A program made the position numbers and the translations under genes. Below the pieces are notes generated by a model. That model was not told where the DNA came from. It searched no databases and saw nothing but the letters and a program-made list of their open reading frames with translations. A stretch of DNA of 11,220 nt, from positions 264,963-276,182 of the forward strand of contig MU646841.1 in assembly GCA_026770585.1 (NCBI GenBank), read 5' to 3'. Positions within the stretch are counted from its first letter, which is position 1, and every line of letters begins with the position of its first letter. This document shows positions 1 to 6,900 of the stretch, piece after piece. The DNA comes from Baffinella frigidus (taxonomy: Eukaryota; Cryptophyceae; Cryptomonadales; Baffinellaceae).

Positions 1-139
1 GAGGGTTTTAAGATTAGGGTTTAGGGTTTGGGATTTGGGGTTTAGGGTTTAGGGTTTAGGGTTTGGGGTTTAGGGTTTGGGGTTTAGGGTTTGGGATTTG
101 GGGTTTTGGGACGCGGATTTAGGGTTTAGTGTTTCGGAT

Positions 140-209
140 TTAGGGTTGAGGGACGCTGGAGGCGGTGGCGCGCGCCATCGGCCACCTGCTCGAGAGGCAC
201 CGGATGAGG
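140..209 (-). pseudogene. DAK exon 7 fragment plus adjoining GC-rich piece
   Basis: The minus strand from about 201 reads GTGCCTCTCGAGCAG, the end of exon 7 (PLEQ), followed by GTGGCC and a GC-rich stretch that stays open as VADGARHRLQRP. It stands out as GC-rich in a sea of TTTAGGG repeats. A related fragment at 369-385 shares the first bases after CAG (ATGGCCGA), so the adjoining piece is part of the copied unit. It might hold the start of exon 8. Confidence 0.55.
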
Positions 210-368
210 GTTTTAGGGTGCAGGGTTTAGGGTGTGGGGGTTAGGGTTTAGGGATCGGGTGTGAGGGTTTAGGGTTTAGGGTTTAGGGTTTAGGGTTTAG
301 GGTTTAGGGTTTGGGGTTTGGGGTTTAGGGTTTAGGGTTTGAGGTCTAGGGTGTGAGGAGTGGGTCGG

Positions 369-385
369 CCATCTGCTCGAGAGGC
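369..385 (-). pseudogene. DAK exon 7 fragment
   Basis: The minus strand reads TTGCCTCTCGAGCAG (LPLEQ), identical to the end of exon 7, followed by ATGGCCGA in place of a GT donor. It is embedded in telomere-like repeat. Confidence 0.65.
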
Positions 386-625
386 AACGGATTAGGGTTG
401 AGGGTGCAGGGTGTTGGGTTTAGGGTTTAAGGATGGGGTGTTAGGGCTTAGGGTTTAGTGCTTCGGATTGAGGGTTTAGGGGTTAGGGGTGAGGGTTTAG
501 GGGTTAGGGTTTCGGGTGTGGGGTTTATGGTTTAGGGGTTAGGGTTAATGGTTTATGGTTTGGAATTTTAGGGAACAGGGTTTGGGGTTTAGGGTTTAGG
601 GTTTAGGGATTGGGGTTTAGGGGCC

Positions 626-660
626 TAGAACCTGCCCGAGAGGCACCCCCTCCCGCTACC
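626..660 (-). pseudogene. DAK exon 7 degenerate copy
   Basis: The minus strand begins GTGGTGGGGGTAGCGGGAG and ends GTGCCTCTCGGGCAG before GTTCTA. It aligns with the whole of exon 7 but lacks five bases, which breaks the frame. The acceptor-side AGAGTAG is retained. Confidence 0.65.
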
Positions 661-715
661 CCCACCACCTACTCTCTCGTTAGAGGTCTATTTGGGCTCA
701 CCAATCAGCTTCCCC

Positions 716-806
716 CGGGCTCTTTCCCGCTCCAAAGTGGCCGTTTTTGTACCGCACACCCAGCATGTCAACTTTGGTATAGTCGGTCAACCCGCGAGAG
801 GCAGCG
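716..806. repeat. Dispersed repeat R, copy 1
   Basis: The core CCGCACACCCAGCATGTCAA is shared with copies near 6800 and 8200 and, degenerately, near 3020. Flanking CCAAAGT and ACTTTGG form a 7-bp inverted pair. On the minus strand it is open as [13 protein letters not shown]. Confidence 0.85.
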
Positions 807-899
807 CTGGGGGTTGGGGTCGAGGATTTATGATTTATGGTTCGGAGGTTCAGGGCACAGGGTTGAGGGTTTAGGGATTCGGGTTTTGGGGGTTTGGAC

Positions 900-941
900 C
901 TGCTCGAGAGGCAACCCCTCCCGCGCCGCCGCCCCGGCCAC
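900..941 (-). CDS. DAK: DAK exon 7 ([14 protein letters not shown])
   Basis: Fourteen codons between acceptor CAAACTAG and donor GTCCAA (at 899) read [14 protein letters not shown]. This follows HK of exon 6 exactly as in the family (HKVAGA.AEAG..LEE). Degenerate copies at 626-660, 369-385 and 183-201 continue the pattern downstream in the next intron. The following exon is not confidently found in the window. The minus strand just beyond the 183-201 copy has a short open stretch (VADGARH, or ARATASSV in another frame) that could be a remnant of it. Confidence 0.83.
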
Positions 942-3900
942 CTAGTTTGCGGTTTGGAATTCAGGGTGTAGGGCTGAGGGTTAGGGTTCTAGCGCCCCTT
1001 GGTGACGGTGAGCGAGAAGGTTGTAGGAGGACGTCTTGGCGCGGTGAGGATGAGGACGCCATCCTGAGGAAGGTGAGGAGAGAGAACTGAGGAAGGTGAG
1101 GAGGGAGCACGGCGCTACTGAAGGACGCAGCTGTCGGGGGCATAGGCCTACCGTATGGAGGGGAGGGTGAAGAGGTCCTGGCTGCGTCCTCCTACTTCAT
1201 AGTTCACAACGCCTTCGCGAAGCAATAATGGCTCCAAGTCCTGATACAAATTTTGTACCAAACATTGGACACGACCCTAAAATGCCCTAAATGGACATTT
1301 AAACGACTTCACCGTCGTGTCCATGGTCGTGTCCCATACAAAATTTGTACGGGTCTTGAAGCCATTATTGCTTCGCGAAGGCGTCGGAAACTATTATACT
1401 GAAGGACACAGCCGTTGAAGCGGTGACGGCGCTACCCGGCTGTCGCCCCCGCAGCATGCGTGGGGATCTCTCGTTAAGCAAACCCGTGGAGACTGTGGCC
1501 GTACAGGTACCTGATGCGTTGCATGTTCATTAACGAACTGAAAATGGGGTAGTTAGGCCTACGGAATTGCCTACCGTAGGCCGTAGGGCTCCTACGACCA
1601 AAAGTCCTAGGATTTTGGCCTACAGTAGGAGGTCCTAGGCAATCCCCTAGGCCTAACTACCCCATTTTTGGTCCGTTACCCTAATAGTGTTGGGGATTTT
1701 CGTGTCCGCTGTCGAGCGAGGAGGCGACAACTTAACAGGTTTCAATGACTTTTGCCTGAACGTCCAGGCCGGATTCCGGCCCTGACTGTCTTACATGTGC
1801 CGAGTTCGATCGAGAGCGGTAGGACGCACGGAGGGGGGGTTCGCGGACGCCTCTAGGGAGGGTTTCATCCGGGAACATGTTTAATCTGAAAGAAAATGGA
1901 CTATCACACCGGAGTATGCCCTAATTAAATTTACTTGGGCCCCTAATTAATCTTCTTCCAACTCCTATGAACACATAGGTCGAACTCGACCTTGTGGACG
2001 AGGAGTTAATCCGGGGACACGTTTAATTTAAAAGAAAATGGATTCCTATTTGTACATAGGAGTTGGACGAAGGTTCATTAGGGCCCTACGTAAATCTAAT
2101 TAGGGCCAGAACCCGGTTTGATAGGCCATTTTCTTTTAAATTGAACATGTTCCCGGATGAGGTTCGACCTTGTGCACCAGGAGTGTGCCGACGCCACATG
2201 ATGCCTTTCTCCGGTTTGGTAAATTAACCCTGCGCCCCACCGTACAGATCGCGACACGGGGGCCTAGGAGCTACTTGGACCTTGAGGAGGGGTCAGTGTC
2301 ATGGGCTCCCTCGTCCGTGGTTCTCTCCCCACTCCCGAACCGCGAACCATCCACACAGAGGGCTACGAAGGGATTTTCGGGCACTCGGCGCCCGAGTTCC
2401 CGCTACCTTATCCGTAGGAACCCCCCTATGCCCCAACGGGTTGCCTACCGTAGGATCCTCGGTCTTATCGCTTAGGGGTTATTCAAAATCCCTTCGTAGC
2501 CCGCTGTGTGTGGGGGGTGGGGGTTGGACCTTGTGGACGAGGAGGGTGCCAGCGACTCCGCGCCGCCCCGTGATGCCTTTCTCCTAGGGTTTAAGGTCGG
2601 GGGGTTAGGGTTGGGGTTTTGGTTGGGGGTTAGGGTTTAGGGTTGGGGTTCAGGGGGTGAGGGTTTTAAGGTTTCGGGTTTCGGGTTTAGGGTTGAGGGG
2701 TGAGGGTTTAGGGGTGAGGGTTTCGAGAAATTATCGAGGGGAGCCGCATCAACAATTTCATCGGCGCGCAACCTATAATTAGTTTTGTAAAGCAACTCGT
2801 TCTGGTATAAATTATAAAACAAGGTCCATTTAAAACTAAAAAGGGCTCCAATTCCTTTTTAAACGAGGTCTTGTTTTATAATTTGTACCAGGAACGAGTT
2901 ACTTTACAAAACTAATTATAGGTTGCGCCGCTATTAAATTCCAGGGGTTCAGGGATGGGGTTCAGGGTCGGGGTTCACGGAGGCGGGGTTTAGGATTGGG
3001 GTTCAGGGTTTAGGGGTGACGGATTCGTACCGCAAAAAACAGCAAGTCAACTTAGGAATAGTCCGCTAACCTTACGGGTTTTAGGGGTTTGTGGTTTAGG
3101 GAGCTGAACCGGGAGGGCGCAGTCGTCCGCGACAATGACCATTTCGCACTTGATACCCCCCGCCCGCGCCTGCCACCGTCATTAGGAATCAGCCAAGAGT
3201 TGCTTAGTAAACAGTTAGATTTAATTAGTAATCAGTTTCCCAGGAACTGGTATTGAATCAGCCAAAGTCCCCTAGTAATTAGGAATAAATCATCCACAGT
3301 AATTAGGGAGAGCAGTCGTCCGCGACAACGACCATTTCGCACTGGATGCCCCCCGCCCACGCCTGCCGTGACCATTCACTAATTAGAATCAATTAGCAAT
3401 CAGTTAGATTTAATTAGTAATCAGTTAGAATTGATGAGTAATCAGTTAGAATTAACTAGTAATCAGTTGGAATTAATTAGAACATCCCTGATGAGTGATC
3501 AGCTAGAGTTAATTAGGAATCCTCGTTGGTTCACTCGTGGACATTGATACGTAATCAGTGAGAACTAACTCTTGATCCCCTAGGTAGTAATCAGCTAGAG
3601 TTCCCCATTTGGGACTCAGTTAGAGCGCACGATTTCATCCGGTCAGGTATTTGATTTAAATGGTTCGGAGTCCCCCGAATGCACGAAATTTACTACACGT
3701 TTGATCATACTGGTAATAATAAGGGCTGGACGTGACAAACGTGTAGTAAATTTCGTGCATTCGGGGGACTCCGAACCATTTAAATCAAATACCTGACCGG
3801 ATGAGATTGGGAGAGGGAGGACTTGCTCCATTAAAGTAATTACTAGGAGGGGGAAAATCCTTAGTAATTAGGGGGAAAGTTCCCTAGTAATCAGGGGAAC

Positions 3901-6900
3901 GTTCCCTAATAGATAAGTCAAAGTGCCCTAGTAACTAGTATTAAAACAGCCAAAGTTCCCTAGTAATTAGGGGAAAGTTCCCTAGTAATCAGGGGGAAAG
4001 TTCCCTAGTAATCAGGGGAACGTTCCCAATAAATCAGCGAGGGGGCACCTGCTCCATTGCACTGCCGAAGTTCAAACGGTCCCCCGTGTAGTTTTTAACA
4101 ATCAAACGGCACCCAAGTTCCCTAATAAACCAGTCAAAGTTCCCTAGCAACTAGTAACAAATCAGTCGAAGTTCCCTAGTAACAAGTAATACACCAGTTA
4201 AACTTCCAAAGTAATAATTGGTAATTCGCTACTCAATTATTACTTGGGAAGTTTAATTAGCTATTCAACTAGTAATTACCAATTCAATTAGTAATTACCT
4301 ATTCAATTAGTAATTAGCTATTCAATTAGTAATCAGCTATTCAATTAGTAATTACCCATTCAATTAGTAATCAGCTATTCAATTAGTAATTAGCTATTCA
4401 ATTAGCTATTCAATTCGGGGCTTGGACCTGCTCCATCGCACTGCCGAAGTTCAAGCAGTCCCCCGTGTAGTTTTGACAATCAAAAGACACCCGGGCGGCC
4501 CCGCCGTGGCGCGGATGAACCCCAAACCCCAAACGCCAACCCCCAAACCCTAAGCATTCGGCGAGGAGGAAACGAAGGGGGGTTCTCTCAGACGATCAAC
4601 GCTAGACCCAAACCCCCAAGCGATAAACGCTAGACAACCTGCTCCATTGCAATGGAGAAGTTCAAGCGGTCGCTCGTGTAGTTCTTGACGATCAGGAGGC
4701 ACCCGCCATCCACTCGCTACAGGTCTCTAATTAGGCATCAGTGAAGAGTTCTCGAATTGGTTTCTGAGGGATGGTTGCCCATGGTAATCCGTTGAAGCGC
4801 CCTATTTTGGAACCAGTCAAAGAAGTCCCCTAATTAATAATTAGCTATTCAATTAGTAATTACCTATTCAATTAGTCATCGGCTATTCAATTAGCAATTA
4901 GCTATTCAATTCGGAGAGTGGACCTGCTCCATTGCACTGCCGAAGTTCAGGCGGTCCCCCGTGTAGTTCTTCACAATCAAAAGACACCCCGGCGGCCCCG
5001 CCATAGCGCGAATCGCCGAGAGGACTGACGAAGCTGACGGCGACGCAAACACGCCCCCCTGCCAAAGAAGCCACCAGCCCTCAGATCGGGAGAAAATCCC
5101 GCAGTGTCGAGACCCCTGATTTGTACCGCAGGTCGCCGGATTCCGGCGAGCTCGAATCCGGCGAGCTCTCTAGTTCTGGACGATCAGAAGACAACCGGGC
5201 GGCCCTGCCGCGTGGATGGCTGAGAGGACTGACGAAGCGGACGTCCGTAATCAGTTAGAATTAACTAGTAATCAGTTAGAATTAATTAGAAAATCCCTGA
5301 TTAGTAATCAGCTAGAGTGAATTAAGAATCCTCGTTGGTTCGCCGTCCGGACGGCGACGCAAACACGCCCCCCTGCGCATCTCCACAAACGTGTTAATTA
5401 ATTGCGTTTGGTGCAACGAAATTTACTACACAAACGCTTTTGGTGCAACGAAATTTACTACACAAACGCTTTACTGACTTTTATGAGCAAATCGTGTAGT
5501 AATTTTCGTTGCCAAAAGCAATTAATTAATACTTGTATGGAGATGACTGCCGGACCAGGTTACGATGCAGACAAATTAATTAAATACCCGGGTATTTAAG
5601 TTTGGAAAACGGCTCCAATTCCCTACGGGCGGACAGCCGCCTGGAAGCCACCAGGGTTTAGGGACCAGCCCCGCATTCAAATGCGGGAATGGTCAAAAAT
5701 GTTACTTTGTGGCGACAAAATTGACTCAACAATTGGGTCTTACTAGTAATAGTAAAGCACTTGTGAAGTGAATTTCGTTGCCAGAAAAGTAATATTTTTA
5801 ATTGTTTCCGGAGTTGATGCTCTTGTCTCTGAGGCGGGCCCGTTTCTTAAGGCTCATAGACTTTTGTCTCACTCAACTCAAGGCTCAAGGGCCTGTTTTA
5901 GGACCTGTATCGAGAGTAACAAAGAAGAAGAAGAAGAAGAGTTGATCCTCGACCAGCCTCTGCAGCCAAACACTCCACCCGCCCTCAGATCGGAAGCACC
6001 ATCCTCTTTGTCGAAACCCCTGATTTGTACCACAGGTCGCCGGATTCCGGTGAGCTCCAGTACAAATCACGGGGTTAAAAAAAAACGATTTGCTCCTACT
6101 CGATGCCAGAGCTCCATTCCCCTCACTCGCTAGCGGTCTCTTGGGAGAGAGAAGCAAGGTCCTCAATCGTTAGCGGGCTTTAGGAAGACAGAACCACGGC
6201 GTTTTTGTACTGGGGAAGAGACGTTACCAGGACGCCGCCGGTGAGCATACCGTTTCCCACAAAGACCTTAAAACGTTCCCCTCAATCGCTAGCGGTCTTT
6301 TGGGGAAGAGCTTATGGCGAGTTTTGTACTGAAGAAGGTCCTCAATCGTTAGCGGGCTTTAGGAAGACAGAACCACGGCGTTTTTGTACTGGGGAAGGGA
6401 AGGATACCAGGACGGCGCCGGTAAGCATCCCATCACCCACAAAGCCCTCAAAACTTTCACCTCAATCGTTAGCGGCCTTTTGAAAAAAGGGAAGGATGAC
6501 CCTTTTGTACTGGGAGGGGACGGATACCAGGACAGCGCCGTTAAGCATGCCATCTCCCACAAAGCCCTCAAAACTTCCCCCTCAATCGTTAGCGGTCTTT
6601 TGGGAAAAGTTCATGGCGCGGTGTGTACTGGGAGGGGACGGATACCAGGACAGCGCCGGTAAGCATGCCGTCTCCCACAAAGCCCGCGTGCGCCGGCTCG
6701 TGCCCCGACCCCCCCCCGCTGATGAGCACAACCTGTTAAGTGTAGAATGAGGTTAGGGTTAAAGCCAGATTTCATTTCACAAAGTTGACCCTTTTCTCCT
6801 CCAAAGTTGACGGTGTTGTACCGCACACCCAGCATGTCAACTTGAGAATAGCCGGGCAACCCTAGTGAGGCAGAGCTAAAACGTGTGGTACGGGCTCAGG

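Larger units (their letters stand above)
1..610 (+). repeat. Degenerate telomere-like TTTAGGG block
   Basis: Dozens of TTTAGGG units occur with variants TTTGGGG, TTCGGAT, TTAGGGG and GTGTAGGG. The cleanest run is at about 265-310. The drift and the embedded exon 7 fragments show this is interstitial and not a chromosome end. It lies in the intron after DAK exon 7, so the sense transcript would carry the C-rich strand. Confidence 0.95.

Noticed and set aside
149-209. Plus-strand coding-like stretch LEAVARAIGHLLERHRM
   Set aside because: The minus strand of the same bases contains the end of DAK exon 7, which explains the conservation between copies better.
1-610. True chromosome end
   Set aside because: Repeats are degenerate, interrupted by exon 7 fragments, and occur as many internal blocks in both orientations.
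716-806. Repeat R as a tRNA-derived SINE
   Set aside because: No A-box/B-box pair or cloverleaf could be made from the sequence, and there is no A-rich tail.
990-1066. Possible exon on minus strand after the strong CCTTCCTCAG acceptor ([17 protein letters not shown], then stop)
   Set aside because: It has weak resemblance to a later DAK segment, but it lies between exons 6 and 7, which already join in frame, and it ends in a stop. It may be a decayed shard.
2170-2587. Two overlapping plus-strand open frames of about 100 codons
   Set aside because: They run through element A and antisense to DAK exon 6; no conserved features.
5402-5599. 65-codon open frame
   Set aside because: It lies within foldback element E6 and reads its arms; no coding features.
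6121-6700. CRISPR-like regular array
   Set aside because: Units are 120-bp tandem copies of exon plus intron with no short repeat and unique spacer structure, in a eukaryotic gene.
6611-6859. 82-codon minus-strand open frame
   Set aside because: It overlaps exon 3 in the wrong frame and crosses repeat R; the DAK frame explains the conserved sequence.
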